The translations under genes and the position numbers were made by a program. This document shows positions 35,564 through 47,120 of a DNA stretch of 64,000 nt, in pieces (the first letter of the stretch is position 1; every line of letters begins with the position of its first letter). The notes under the pieces were generated by a model. That model saw nothing but the letters and a program-made list of their open reading frames with translations, ran no database searches and was not told where the DNA came from. The stretch covers positions 25,160,409 through 25,224,408 of the forward strand of contig NC_060065.1 of the NCBI RefSeq assembly GCF_020283565.1, read 5' to 3'. Source of the stretch: Trifolium pratense. Taxonomy: Eukaryota; Streptophyta; Magnoliopsida; Fabales; Fabaceae.

Positions 35564-36793
35564 GTATTATTCATTTTCCAATATACATAAAGCTAATACT
35601 CCTTTATTTCTTGTCTTCAAAAAATGATTTATCTATTTTATTTTAACATATGTGTTATGGTTTATTTTTTTTGTTTTCACCACTAGTTTAATCTGGTTCG
35701 GGGGTCAGTTTTGGCATCAAGTAGTTTCAGTTTTCTCCCGATCGTAGTTGCAGTGGATTGAACTGTGATCCTCTCTATCAAGTTCAGCGTCAATCACCAC
35801 TGAACCAACTAACAATTTTCAACCAAACAAAAACATGATTTTCAAAATAGTGTCTCTTTATAACGTTTAGCTGCCAAGGAAAAATAACAGCCGAACACAT
35901 CAGTGTCAAATATTGTGGCAATATGATATTATTTTAAATATCTTTTTTAAAATAATTCAAAAATTGTGGGGTGTTAAATTACCACTCCTTCATGAGTAAT
36001 CACTTTAAGTCATTTCATATGGATTAAAAATAGTAAATAATTTAAACATTTTAAAAATTTATACAAAAATTTTATTTTTCATTAAAAGTAAATCGTATCA
36101 TTGTTGTTAATCATTGAAAGTGAACCATTGTAAATGAATTTTAAGAAGTCTCACATTGGTTGCGAGATGATCTTTATATATATTTATAAAAAAGAGGCAA
36201 TCCTCATGATACAAGCCAATTTTATAAAGATAAGTTAGACTTAATATTCAATTATATGAATGAACATGTACTTTCTTAATATTCAAAAGAAAAACTATTA
36301 ATAGTGTGGTTTGATTGTATGCCAAATTTAGAAAAGTAAAAACTCAGACATCTTTCTGAGATATGGTCATTTTGATATCAACAATGTTAGAACGGTTAAA
36401 ATAGTGTATTTTCTCGATTGGGACAAAATCCAATCTTACCCCCAATCAACCTAGATTAGTGTCGTAGAGTTGTCTTAGGTCAGAATCACCGGACTTCAAC
36501 TACTCGAAAACTCATCGAGAAAACAATCCTTTGCATGATTCTCCACATCAAAATGTGGAGATCCGATGGAGAGTTTGATATGAAATTCTGTTGTCCAGAT
36601 TATGAATTGCAGAGAAAGCAACGTGGACATGAGGAGTGTTGGTCTTGTAATGCTTCGCTGGATGTGGTGGCAAGGGAGAATTTGGAATGTTTGTAGTGGG
36701 GACTCACAGTTTGAGTATATTTGTTATCATTGTGGACTTGTAGTGGTATCATCAGTGGCGGAGCCATGAAAAAATAATCGGATGTGCCACTCA
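35564..36793. other. AT-rich intergenic DNA with a degraded TRIM LTR (~36140-36280)
   Basis: 36147-36240 (AGTCTCACATTGG, AGAGGCAATCCTCATG, TTTTATAAAGATAAGTTAG) is a diverged relative of the TRIM LTR at 58707-58827. A 64-codon frame at 36600-36794 has no recognisable content. Nothing else was identified. Confidence 0.5.
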
Positions 36794-36802
36794 AAAATTA
36801 TA

Positions 36803-37138
36803 GGTTTAATTAGTAAAATAGTCCCTTAAAGATATTTTTGGTTTCACATTGGTCCCTTAAAGAAAAAATGTCTGAATAGGTCCCTTAAAGAAAAAAAGGT
36901 TCGAATAGGTCCCTTAAAGACATTTCCGTTAATCAGTTTGGTCCTTTCCATCCATTTTTTCGAGGACCAAACTGATTAACGGAGATGTTTTTAAGGGACC
37001 AAACTGATTAACGGAGATGTCTTTAAGGGACCTATTCGGACCTTTTTTTCTTTAAGGGACCTATTCGGTCCTTTTTTTCTTTAAGGGACCAATGTAAAAC
37101 CAAAAATGTCTTTAAGGGACCATCTTACTAATTAAGTC
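36803..37138. mobile_element. MULE-type MITE, 336 bp, near-complete foldback
   Basis: The ends GGTTTAATTAGTAAAATAG and (from the right) GACTTAATTAGTAAGATGG extend as inverted repeats across most of the element. The body is built from repeated GGTCCCTTAAAGA(C/A)ATTT blocks. A perfect 9-bp duplication, AAAATTATA, flanks it (36794-36802 and 37139-37147), as for Mutator-like elements. A 30-bp block (ACCAAACTGATTAACGGAGA) is duplicated near its centre. Confidence 0.88.
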
Positions 37139-37147
37139 AAAATTATA

Positions 37148-38342
37148 TTGCATGCAAAAATTTAAGTTATAATACTTGCAAAAAGTTGATAATAAAAAAT
37201 TAAATGTTTTATTATATTACATGTATATTAAAAGAAGAATGATTGTTCTTAATTGAAAATAGTTGTAATTATGTACCCAAAAAAAATAGTTGAGATTTTT
37301 TTATAGAAAAATGGAAATTGTGAATTTTTTTGTTGATAAAAAAGTTGTTTTATTCACACAAAAAGAAGCTTTTGAATTTATCTTTACATTAGATTTTTAA
37401 ATTAACAGGTAAATGAGTATTCTTAGATATAAATTTATATCATTTAAAAAATTACAATAACTAACTATTAATTTAAAAACTATAGAAGATGAATTTGATT
37501 ATTTTTTTTAAAAGAAATTATAATGTAGTAATTTAAAAATATATAGATATGAAAAACAATGTTTTTTAAAGATATTTATTTGCAATTATAAAAAATAACA
37601 AAAGATGTAAATGGAATGTTGAAATTCTTTCTTTTAAGAAAAATAAAACAAAAAAAAAATGCAAAAAATTGCAGTAATAAGTGTTGAACCCACAACCCTC
37701 AACACAACAGCTACAAGCACCTTGCAACCAACTGGACTATCTGTTTGAATTTTCAGGATCACGCGCAAACTAACATACATATAATATACTAGTAATTTTA
37801 TTAATACATTATGGGTATTATAGTCATTTCCTATTTTTTGGGGTGGGCCAAGGCCCAACTTGGCTATCATCAAAAAATTGTATGGTCATTGTGAGTTTAA
37901 TTGCCAGCTCTGTTTTATCCTATTAGTTTGTGATGTGTGGAAATAAATTTATGTGCAAGACTTGGTGTAGAATGATATCAATGCTGTCAAAGTATTGTGT
38001 GTTTTAGCTATCTTGAGCAATCCTTATGGTATTCCTAGAGATTTAAGAGTGTATACTATTTATTATTATTTTAATGAATGATTCAGTATATACTACTTAG
38101 TACAAAGAGCAATTACTAGTATTATGTAAGTATGTTAACATTATATAATGTTTAGTAGCGACTTCCCAAACAAACACTAGAAAATGGTGTACCTTAAACA
38201 AGCCCTTCACAAAGTTATGGTTGGTATCACAGTCACAAAGTTATGGTTGGTATCACAGGGAGAATGTCAGAATCACGGCATATCCACCGTGTTATTAAAT
38301 GTGTTATATCTTTTTAATTCAGATTATTCAATTACTCTACTT
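37148..38342. other. AT-rich intergenic DNA; possible old SINE at 37620-37745 (minus)
   Basis: No gene was seen. On the minus strand AGTCCAGTTGG and GGGTTCAACAC, 36 bp apart, resemble pol III A and B boxes and lead into a T-rich tail, but I found no target duplication. The 38220-38260 stretch holds a 26-bp direct repeat (CACAAAGTTATGGTTGGTAT). Confidence 0.4.
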
Positions 38343-38358
38343 AAATGTAGTCAAACTA

Positions 38359-38448
38359 AGCCACTAAGTTTGGTATAGTGATGAGAGGTTTGAGTAGTAT
38401 GTTATAAATCATCGGTTCGATCCCCAACTCATTGTAAAACAAAAAAAT
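38359..38448 (+). mobile_element. tRNA-derived SINE, ~90 bp
   Basis: A-box-like TGGTATAGTGA (38371-38381) and a perfect B-box GGTTCGATCCC (38414-38424) have normal pol III spacing. An A-rich tail (ACAAAAAAAT) follows. Flanks AAATGTAGTCAAACTA (38343-38358) and AAATGTAGTAAAGCTA (38449-38464) match at 14 of 16 positions, which fits a target-primed insertion. It is too short and lacks the arms of a functional tRNA gene. Confidence 0.7.
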
Positions 38449-38464
38449 AAATGTAGTAAAGCTA

Positions 38465-39049
38465 GAAAACATGGATAAAATTAGTCACAAAGAAATAAAA
38501 GAAATTTCATTTTTCATAAAAAAAAAAATTGACGCAATTTTTTATAAAATTTAAATCACCATATGGCAAAATAATATTTTTAATATTTAAGTCAAAAAAA
38601 ATTGTTAATATTGAGACCGAAATCAAAGTACATTTGAAACAATAAGGAACAACAAACTAAATACTTCGCACACAATGCGTATACACAATATAAAATATTT
38701 CTCAAACACAACATGTTGGGTCTTCACGAGAGGGCAGTCAGAGATCATCCACATTGGGCCCAAGAACAACTTCACAAGTAAGTTGAACACCACATATTAA
38801 CCCAAAACCTTAATGTGTTAAGTTTATGAGTTATCTCACTTATAAAGTGTTCAACCTCCACTTTTCTAAGCAATGTGAGACTTAATTACTCACGCTTGCC
38901 ACAACAAAACACAACACAATTTGTATGCATGGTATTTATCTATTAATCCGATTGATCTATACAATAACAGATCGACTCTGAGTAACCTTTAGACCAGAAT
39001 TGAACAACATAATTAGGTCAATTATGAGATATCTCCAGTGATACAACTC
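38465..39049. repeat. Intergenic repeat fragments related to TRIM/'ACTTATAAAGTG' family
   Basis: 38715-38900 (TTGGGCCCAAGAAC, ATCTCACTTATAAAGTGTTC, CAATGTGAGACTTAATTACT) looks like a dispersed LTR-like repeat in minus orientation. The remainder is AT-rich and featureless. Confidence 0.4.
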
Positions 39050-39369
39050 TATTAGAATTTGGGAGGCCGAACTGAACAAGCTGGAACGTGAAATCAACAA
39101 CAATGGGTGGCCCAAATATGGGAGGTCTCCACAACAAACAACAAATGAATCTAGAATAGGCTCTGATACCATATTAGAATTTGGGAGGCATATATTCAAC
39201 CACAAAAGTTAGCTTGAGAGTTGAGGTTTGCACTACACTTACTCTGATACCATATTAGAATTTGGGAGGCTTATACTCAACCAAAAAAGCTAGCTTGAGA
39301 GTTGAGGTTTGCACTATACTTATAAAGACCATCTTTACCATATCTCTAGCCAATGTGAGACTTCTAACA
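39050..39369 (-). mobile_element. TRIM (miniature LTR element) fragment
   Basis: On the minus strand an LTR starts TGTTAGAAGTCTCACATTGG at 39369 and ends ...CCCAAATTCTAATA near 39252. TGGTATCAGAGT follows, then a partial second LTR copy (39166-39251), another TGGTATCAGAGCC (39154-39166), and a short noncoding interior (CTAGATTCATTTGTTGTTTG, GGGCCACCCATTG). The duplicated LTR/PBS blocks at 39166 and 39243 suggest slippage or recombination at the PBS. Confidence 0.6.
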
Positions 39370-39764
39370 AACTCTACGATAACTCTGAATAAAAAACTCT
39401 CACACATACTAAACATTGCAAGATCACCATTGTTTTCATACAAAAGACAAAAGCAAGGGCAAAATAGATCACGACTTTCCAAAAGCTTATTTTTAAATCT
39501 CCAAAAGCTTAGTCAAAATAGATCACGACTTTCCTTTTAAGTACTCTAAGCCACAGTTGATAATCGTTTGGAAAGAAAAGAAAAATGAAAGGGTAACCTT
39601 AGATCTATAATATGGAGAAAGACAAAGGTGTAGGGTCATCTGCCAAATCAGCATAAACATGTCTAATTTATGAACACGATGAAATAGAACCAACAAAAAC
39701 TCAACTAATATGAAACCTAAAAATAAATTAAGGGAGTAAGTATACTTTAGCCATTGAAATGAAA
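39370..39764. other. Intergenic DNA, no gene seen
   Basis: A direct repeat (CAAAATAGATCACGACTTTC) occurs at about 39459 and 39513. The frames at 39255-39540 overlap TRIM sequence and look spurious. Confidence 0.45.
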
Positions 39765-39773
39765 TAAAATAAA

Positions 39774-40699
39774 GGTTTAATTAGTTCAATGGTCTATTAA
39801 AGACATTTTAAATTTCACAATGGTTCTTAAAGAAAAAAATGTCCGGATTTGTCCCTCAACTACATGACTGTTAGTCACAATGGTCCTTTCCGTTAGTTTT
39901 TAACGCCAAATGTATTAGGTGGACCAACATTACATGTGGTCCACCATAGATCTCAATAAATCATTTAGTTTAACTCGTTTGATCTTTATTGGCAAAAAAT
40001 AGCCATTGAATTTTGAATGTCCATTATATCTAATAGTACACCATTATCAACTAATTTTTTCTCTATTTCTTCATGTTCTTCTTCACCATCATCTTCATAA
40101 CAACTTCAAATAAAATCCAGATCTTCAAATAAAACCAAAAAATCAAAACAAAAAAAAAGTTTGAGAAATTGAAACCCACCCAAATAAAATCAACAAGATT
40201 TCTAAGCAAAGGGGGCAAAACTAAATCACAGTCACAGCAAAATGGAACAAGCAAGCACAAATCCATCTCAACAACACATACCCAAATAAAATCAGCAAGA
40301 GGTGAGGGGAAAAACTAAACCGCTGCAAAAGGATGCTATGGCACTTACTCTCTCCGTCATCATCTCCAATTAAATCATTAAGCATCACCGTTTTGACTTA
40401 TGAGAATCATCATCAGAAATAACAGCCACAAACACAACAACAATCCAATGACAGATCAAAAATCAATTATCTCAGAAACAAGAGCAAAAGAAACCCTAGA
40501 AAATTCATGTCTAATTCGTGTTGCTGGTGACGCTTGTTGGCGACCTGCAAAACGAGATTTGTGAAGTTTGCATGTCTAACGGGGAGGACCATTGTGACAA
40601 ACGGTCATATAGTTAAGGGACCAAAACGGACCTGTATTTCTTTAAGGGACCATTGTGAAACCGAAAATGTCTTTAAGGGACCATTGAACTAATTAGGCC
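39774..40699. mobile_element. Non-autonomous MULE, 926 bp
   Basis: The ends GGTTTAATTAGTTCAATGGTC and (from the right) GGCCTAATTAGTTCAATGGTC form long inverted repeats rich in GGTCCCTTAAAG blocks, related to those at 36803-37138. A perfect 9-bp duplication, TAAAATAAA, flanks it (39765-39773 and 40700-40708). The interior (about 39950-40560) is single-copy-looking C/A-rich sequence with no TIR symmetry. It could be captured host DNA, but I cannot identify a source. Confidence 0.85.
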
Positions 40700-40708
40700 T
40701 AAAATAAA

Positions 40709-41899
40709 TGCACCAGTTCTTGATTTACGAGTTTATCTATGCAAGTTATACCAATAATTTATTATGTAATAGGATCGGGTGAATGCACATAAGCATCCTA
40801 GGATAATGATGAATAGCCACAAAAGGTATTGCAAAAAGAATTTAAGGTATGGTATTTTGTTAGAAACAAACCAAAATTTATCACCAAACATTGCAGGTTG
40901 GAGTCATAACCATACTAGACCCACTCACACTATATACAAGAGTTAGTAGCACAAACCAATATAAAGCTTCAATAAGTCGTGTGACATCGGGCTACTTTTT
41001 TCCCTTATTTTGAAACTGGGTTACTTCTTTCCCTGATATTTGATTTTTCATAACCCTCGAAAAGAATAGATTGCTATACTCCATTACCTCAGGTAAATCT
41101 TTCTAGATGCGTTACCTGGGATCTTTGCCTCACATTGATCGTTGACTTTTCCCTGTAATAATATGATGATGAATTTGCATTAGACTCGGATGGTTTGACA
41201 GCTAAGGAGCATTTAAACAAAAATGTGCCGAAAAGAAAGAAAGTAAAAAGCAATTTACAACCAAGTCACAAAACTGAAGTTAAATTCTCTATTCCAATTG
41301 CAAGATCAAGATGCGTGAGTTAAAACAATTTTGCCAAATAGCAGCTATAGGCTGCAATACTACAGTGTAGCAGAATTTGAACAAATTGTTATTTTCTGTG
41401 ACACACTATTTAGTAAAAAGTGTTGTCAAATAACCGCTATTGTGGCACTATTGTGCTGCAGCGTAGTTGAAATATTTTTAAAAAATGGTATTTTTCCACA
41501 ATCCGTGACTGACAACACTGGTTTCTGGTGTTACAAATAGAATGAAAATATGATCACAAGTTGATTACAATAATTACGAATTTCCATCTCTCAAGAGAAC
41601 GACAAATAGAAAGGAAGAAAGAAATATTTTGCAAGTCATGCAAGAAAATGAAGTTGACCGAAAAGATTGTTATCAAACTTCATGAAGAAACATGAACAAA
41701 ACACTTGACCAATCACATTCCCTAGAAGTTTCCAGGAGAATAGATCCTTGAAAATATCAGTTAACAAAAGGATATTAGAAATTGACAGATATCTCAATTA
41801 AACAATTTTTTAATTATTTGTACATTCAACTAGAACTCACAATGCATGATATATTAGAAGTCCAACAAATCTCCTAAAATAATATTCTTTCAAATTAGG
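40709..41899. other. Intergenic DNA with a degraded repeat (~41310-41530)
   Basis: 41322-41530 has inverted/direct fragments (TTTTGCCAAATAGCAGCTAT, TGTTGTCAAATAACCGCTAT, TGACAACACTG) resembling a dispersed AT/GC-alternating MITE. No gene was seen. Confidence 0.4.
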
Positions 41900-41934
41900 A
41901 CTTCCTTGTTATCTCTCTGATTAGTTTTATTTGC

Positions 41935-42115
41935 TTTTTCTTAGGGTCATGTCTAGCCCCCCCTCTTTTGTACATAATTTTTTTTCGTTTTATATATTAT
42001 TATTATGAGATATAGGTTCGGTTCGGGAAGGAATGTTTAGGGGTGCCAACATAGTTGGAATGTCTACTCATTTCTTGAAGCCGGGATGCTCTTAACTTAT
42101 CGAAGAAAAAAAAAA
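41935..42115 (+). mobile_element. 3' end of a non-LTR retrotransposon (LINE/SINE tail) with poly(A)
   Basis: TTTTTCTTAGGGTCATGTCTAGCCCCCC, then GGGGTGCCAACATAGTTGG and ATGCTCTTAACTTATCG, ends in an A-run at 42103-42115. The same tail recurs at 63392-63560. The start (5' truncation) is not defined. It abuts the 3' end of the gene on the minus strand. Confidence 0.55.
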
Positions 42116-44388
42116 CAAAACAAAAGAATAGTGAAATTGACTATAAATACCAGTATTGTCAAAGCCGCTGTTGCTGCTTTGTCATCCTTGCGCTGACGAT
42201 TCTGTTCTGTAGGTTTCTGACTTTTTAAAATGCCCCTCGCAAGAGCACCTTTTTCATTGCAGTTTCGATTCACTGTCAATTTCCTCGTAGCATTCTCTTT
42301 CCCCTTGTCAAGTGTCTTATTAGCACCGGCACTAGAATTGTTTTTGTTGACTTTGCCTGGTAACATAATACTTGAACGCACAGACTGACTTTTGACCTGT
42401 GAAAATGTAAACCCAGCATTCTTAGCAAACATGTATCTTATTATTTCTAAGCTATAAATATATTAATCAATAGCAAGGAAAGGAATAATTGTGATGAGTG
42501 ATGACTAACAAGATAACCGTCACTTAATACAAAGGGAGGAACCCAAAATTCCTAATAAAGAAGATATAATAATGCATTTGATAATGATTTGGTAAATTTA
42601 TTTTCAATATTAAACTAATCCTCGGTATATATATGACCGGTCAAATTAGCAAAGTCATTCACAATTGAATAAAGATATAATTCTTCATGTCAAATTATAT
42701 AAAATGAAAGACTTGCTTCTCACCAATGAATTTGCAACATTGATGTTACTTCCTGTAATGGAAGATGTCTTGGATTTATTACCAAGATTGCATTTGTTCT
42801 TATTTGCAGGATTCATTGCAACCACATCTTTCTTATCTGTGATTTTCTCCCTCAGCTGCTTTGCTACAAACTTAACTTCATAACTAGTATTTGAACATGA
42901 CCCAACACTAGACTTCCCAGAAGATGATTTATGACTTCTTGATTTCATGTTACCAACATCCATCTCTACTTTTGAGACTTCTTGTGTTACATAACTTTTC
43001 CTAAAACTAATACTATTCACTGATGAACTTCCACTCTTTTGATCACATGGTTTACTAGACACCTCCGTATATTTATGCTGGTCATGAACGCATGAGGATT
43101 CTACTGTAACCAAACTTTTCCGAAAGCTAACGCTTCTAACCGACGAACTTTTGCTTTTCTCATCACATGATACCTTCTTATGCCCCTTATAATCCTTCCT
43201 TTGCATCATGTTCTCAGATGTAATGCTGCAACGGGGCTTGGACGTAGCTTTTCCCCTGGCATTGTGTTCAAAAGTCAACCCCGACGTCTCACTCATGAAT
43301 CCTTTTGACCTACTAACATTTGATGTTGATTTGGCCTTCACTTCATGACCAAAGCTGGAACCTTGTTTGAAGCATCTCCCCTTGCTTAAACCCTCCTGTT
43401 TATCCAGCAAAGCATTCAGATTAATACCTTTCCCCCACTTCTTATTGTTATAGTATTTTCCTCTTGATTTCGAAACTGAAGAAGAAAGCACCGGCGATGC
43501 TACCACCTCACCAGAGTGAGCAAACTTTGATTTCAACTGTCGGGCAGACAACTGGTGGAACCTGAAAATTATTTTATCACAACATTGTACTCAAACACTA
43601 TTCAGTAAAACCCCGAACCCGCTATGGAAAACCCAAAAAAAATTCCAACAAGATCCTTACGGGTGGCTTCTGTTGAACCAGTCATCATCAGCTCTGCAAT
43701 ACAACCAAAACAAAATCAAAATCAAAACAAAATAAAATAAAATAAAAATCAAAACAGAATATTAATTCGAAAGTAGAATCCAAACTCACTCACATATTTT
43801 CATAACCAGACTTAGCTTCAACAATCAAATCTGCCCACATAGGTGCTTCAAAATGTTCCTGTATATCATGCAATTACAACTAAAAACTCAATTTTCATCC
43901 TTAACAAAATAAATTAGTAATTAATTAACACTAAAATAAATAGCTGTTAATGTAGAATTGAACATGTGGTGAAATTGGAAACATATTCTGCAAAATTGCA
44001 AGAAGGTTTGTTTCAATTTCATTTGGTTACCCTAAATTGAATTCATTACATTATTACTTTCACAATTTTTTTTACTCTGTACCATAAAAACGAAACACAG
44101 ATAATTTCCGAGAAGCTGAAAAAACTGCATAATCAAAATTCGAAAACCTAAAAAATGTGCGATGAAAATGAAATTGATAAGTAGTGAGAAGAAAGTGATG
44201 CTTACCAAAGCAATGTTCGAAAACAAATGATTTTTAAGATTTTAAGAAATCTGAAGAAAGTGCATAAGGAAAAAAAAAAAAAAACCCAAAAAATGTGTAA
44301 TGCGGAATCGAAGAAATGAGAAGAGAGTATTGGTTACCAGAAAAGCCCAGTGATCGATGACGTTCCCGTTCTTCTTAGAAGCTTCCAT
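42097..44388 (-). CDS. Five-exon gene, Lys/Ser-rich plant protein of unknown function
   Basis: Exons from splice signals and phase: 44388-44338, 43858-43794, 43693-43661, 43561-42724, and 42396 to a stop at 42097. Together they give about 428 residues. The start MEASKKNGNVIDHWAFL is the only ATG in frame. Conserved-looking blocks follow (EHFEAPMWADL, DDDWFNRSHPFHQLSARQL), then a long low-complexity basic region with repeated SSSV.S(V/I)SFRKS segments (for example SGSSSVNSISFRKS) and a Lys/Arg-rich C-terminus (LDKGKENATRKL, LARGILKSQKP). There is no signal peptide or membrane segment in the conserved part. The final residues (about TILVFIVNFTILLFCFFFLR) run into LINE poly(A) read backwards. 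The true end may instead use the donor ACTG/GTATTT near 42153. I recognise no catalytic domain; a cytoskeletal or nuclear role would be guesswork. Confidence 0.75.
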
Positions 44389-44475
44389 GAATCTCAAATC
44401 AAGAAGACTATGAAAGCGTTTCTATTCTAAAACTCACCTCACTCAGTTCAGTCGGTATTCCGTATGTATAAATTA
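44389..44475 (-). promoter_or_regulatory. Putative core promoter and 5' UTR of the 42-44 kb gene
   Basis: On the minus strand a TATA-like TTTATAC lies at 44472-44466, about 80 bp before the ATG. A C/T-rich leader with CTCACTCAG follows on the plus strand. Position fits; no other support. Confidence 0.3.
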
Positions 44476-45423
44476 GTGTTCAAAATCATGAAATTCTAAC
44501 GACTATACCATTTTTTCCTTTAAAAAAAAAATTTCCATAGCATTTTTTAAAAATAAAAAATGATTAAATAAGTTTTTTTTTTTTGTTTAAATTCAAATTA
44601 CAACAAAGTGTTTCATTCAAATCGGATCACAATAATTTTAAGCGGGTTAAATAAATTTGTAGTCCTTCAAAAATTATCAAATTTTATTTTTAATCTCTAT
44701 AAAAAAAAAAAACCTGATAAGTCTTGGTCTACAAACTTATTATTTGAAGGTCTATTAATTGATGGTCACAGGGTTACTGAAAGGATAACAGTGTCACAAG
44801 TTAGAAACATAAAAGACTTTGTAGCAAAAAAAAAACATAAAAGACCTATTTATTACTTAAAAAAAAATTAAAACCTAAAAGTTACAAACCGTAACTTAAA
44901 GATCCTTGAATGCATTTGACATATTATATGTTTTGTTGAGTTTGAATTTTGTTAATAATAGTGAAAACTCCATTGTTAGAGAAGAATTTTTTTATTGATA
45001 ATGAGAAAATTATCAACATTTTGAGAATAGAAAACATCGCAGAAAACAATTTATGATATATAAACCACCCTAAAAAAATGAAATGTTATTTACATATTTA
45101 TTGTGACAAATTTATATATAGTTTCCCCACTATTCAAAAGTTTCAGCTCCGTCAATGATCCTTCACACCCTATTTATCAAAACATTAAAAAAAGAAGAAT
45201 AACAGATTCGTACGAAGTACAAGTACGGGAGAGTCATATAACACTCGTGCAAAGAGTGTAAAATCTCATGTCCTTATGAAGAGTTTCTGGTCATCAAAGA
45301 ACGTGTACAGAGGACTACAAAGCAGACAAAGAGAGAACTGAAGAGTCGCGAAAAAAAATAGGAGAAAAAAAAATTGTAAAATACATGTGTCCCTTTGTTT
45401 TTACTTTTTCAAAAAAATAAAAA
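44476..45423. other. AT-rich intergenic DNA upstream of the gene
   Basis: Long A and T runs; an 87-codon frame at 44608-44871 is low-complexity and probably not real. Nothing recognised. Confidence 0.45.
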
Positions 45424-46212
45424 GGCTAAAATGCAGTTTTACCCCCTGTTTTGAAAAATGCGGAATTTTACCCTCCCCTATTTTAAAATGCGGAATTTTA
45501 CCCCCTATTTTATAATTTGTTGGATTTTGCCCCCCACCAAAATTCTGCACAAAATCTGCTTCTAATCCTCAAGTTCAAAGTTTCGCACAGAATTCAATTT
45601 GGATCAATAATTAACAAAATTGATACCAAAATAACCGTAATCGAGTTAGCTTTCCACAAAATCAAACCCCACTAAATTTGGAGTTTCACAGAGAGATTAA
45701 TTACTGTTTTAGTGAAGGTCTGTCCAATTACTAATTATGCAGAAATCTACTTGTGACCTTCAAATTCAACATTGTCTACCGAACCCATCGTAACTCCAAA
45801 TTCGACGAAATTGAAATGTCAACAAGGGTAATTTCGTTAGCTTTCCTTACATGTAAATACTATTCAAAAATGAGCTACGAGGTGAGAGGCATGACGAAAA
45901 TACCAGTAGTAGTTTCATACGATAATTAATTTGGACAGAGCTTCACTAAAAGGTAATTAATCTCTCTCTATAACTCCAAAGTTAGTGGAGTTTGATTATG
46001 TGGAAAACTAACTCGATTGCGGTCATTTCGGTACCAGTTTGGTGAAATATTGATCCAAATTGAGTTATGTGCAAAACCTTGAACTTGCTCAGAAGCAGAT
46101 TTTGTGCAGAATTTTGGTGGTGTTGGGGGGGGGGGCAAAATCCAACAAATTATAAATAGGGGGTAAAATTCCGCATTTTTCAAAACAGGGGAGGTAAAAC
46201 TGCATTTAAGCC
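45424..46212. mobile_element. Non-autonomous MULE, 789 bp
   Basis: Left end GGCTAAAATGCAGTTTTACC and right end (from the right) GGCTTAAATGCAGTTTTACC form inverted repeats of about 120 bp with ATGCGGAATTTTACCCCC blocks. Flanks AAATAAAAA (45415-45423) and AAACAAAAA (46213-46221) match at 8 of 9 positions, as for a Mutator-type duplication. Inner arms (AAATTCTGCACAAAATCTGC and its complement near 46098) extend the foldback to nearly the whole element. Confidence 0.78.
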
Positions 46213-46714
46213 AAACAAAAACTATAGGTTTTTTGTCCAAATGAAAAGGTTTTGGTTGCTAACACTTTTATCTAATGTAGACTAGAGGTAAATCAAAACA
46301 AAACATTGAATATAACAACACTTTTTTGGGTTTTGCTATCCAAAAAGGTTTAGTAGCACAGCTTGTTGTCCGTCTACCTTTTGTTCATATGTAATTATTA
46401 TAATTATAATATATAAAAGCAAGGGGGCAAAATCCAACAAATTATAAATAGGGGGTAAAATTCCGCATTTTTCAAAACAGGGGAGGTAAAACTGCATTTA
46501 AGCCAAACAAAAACTATAGGTTTTTTGTCCAAATGAAAATGTTTTGGTTGCTAACACTTTTATCTAATGTAGACTAGAGGTAAATCAAAACAAAACATTG
46601 AATATAACAACACTTTTTTGGGTTTTGCTATCCAAAAAGGTTTAGCATCACAGCTTGTTGTCCGTCTACCTTTTGTTCATATGTAATTATTATAATTATA
46701 ATATATAAAAGCAA
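46131..46714 (+). repeat. 292-bp tandem duplication spanning the MULE right end
   Basis: 46131-46422 and 46423-46714 are two adjacent copies with very few differences (for example AAAAGGTTTTGG against AAAATGTTTTGG, TAGTAGCAC against TAGCATCAC). The unit begins in the MULE's right TIR (GGGGGCAAAATCC) and ends at ATAAAAGCAA, so the duplication came after the insertion. A G-run stands at the first junction. Confidence 0.92.
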
Positions 46715-47120
46715 TGTGTATTCCATTTAAAAAAAAACCAACACTTGAATATTAAAATCTTTGAGTTCAGCGACAATATACATACCCATCACTGGTTTTC
46801 CACCATGTTAAGGAAGAAAGAATATACTGAAGCAGACTATACCAATCAATACAGCTATGCTACAAATCTACAACTACGCACAATCTATAATTCTTCCACG
46901 GCTCCACCATTAACAAAATTGCTAGATATACAATTTCATGCCTTATACCAAGTATCACAATGATAGCACTTTTATCTAGTGTTCAAGCAACATAGTGAGA
47001 TATAAAGGAAGAAACTCTTCAAAATGACAGAGTTCACGACTACAATCATTTTGCCACTATTTGCTGTGTCTTCAACATTCATGGACTTCAGCGAAGAGAC
47101 TGCTTGAAAACTGCATGCTA
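46715..47120 (-). other. 3' flank and 3' UTR of the myosin gene
   Basis: No ORF of note; the frame at 46745-46963 is probably spurious. The region directly follows the myosin stop at 47121. No clear AATAAA signal was picked out. Confidence 0.4.

Noticed and set aside
38371..38424. Functional tRNA gene
   Set aside because: A and B boxes are present, but no acceptor stem, anticodon arm or terminator is visible; target duplication and tail indicate a SINE.
42665..42883. Plus-strand 72-codon ORF
   Set aside because: Antisense shadow of the large exon of the 42-44 kb gene.
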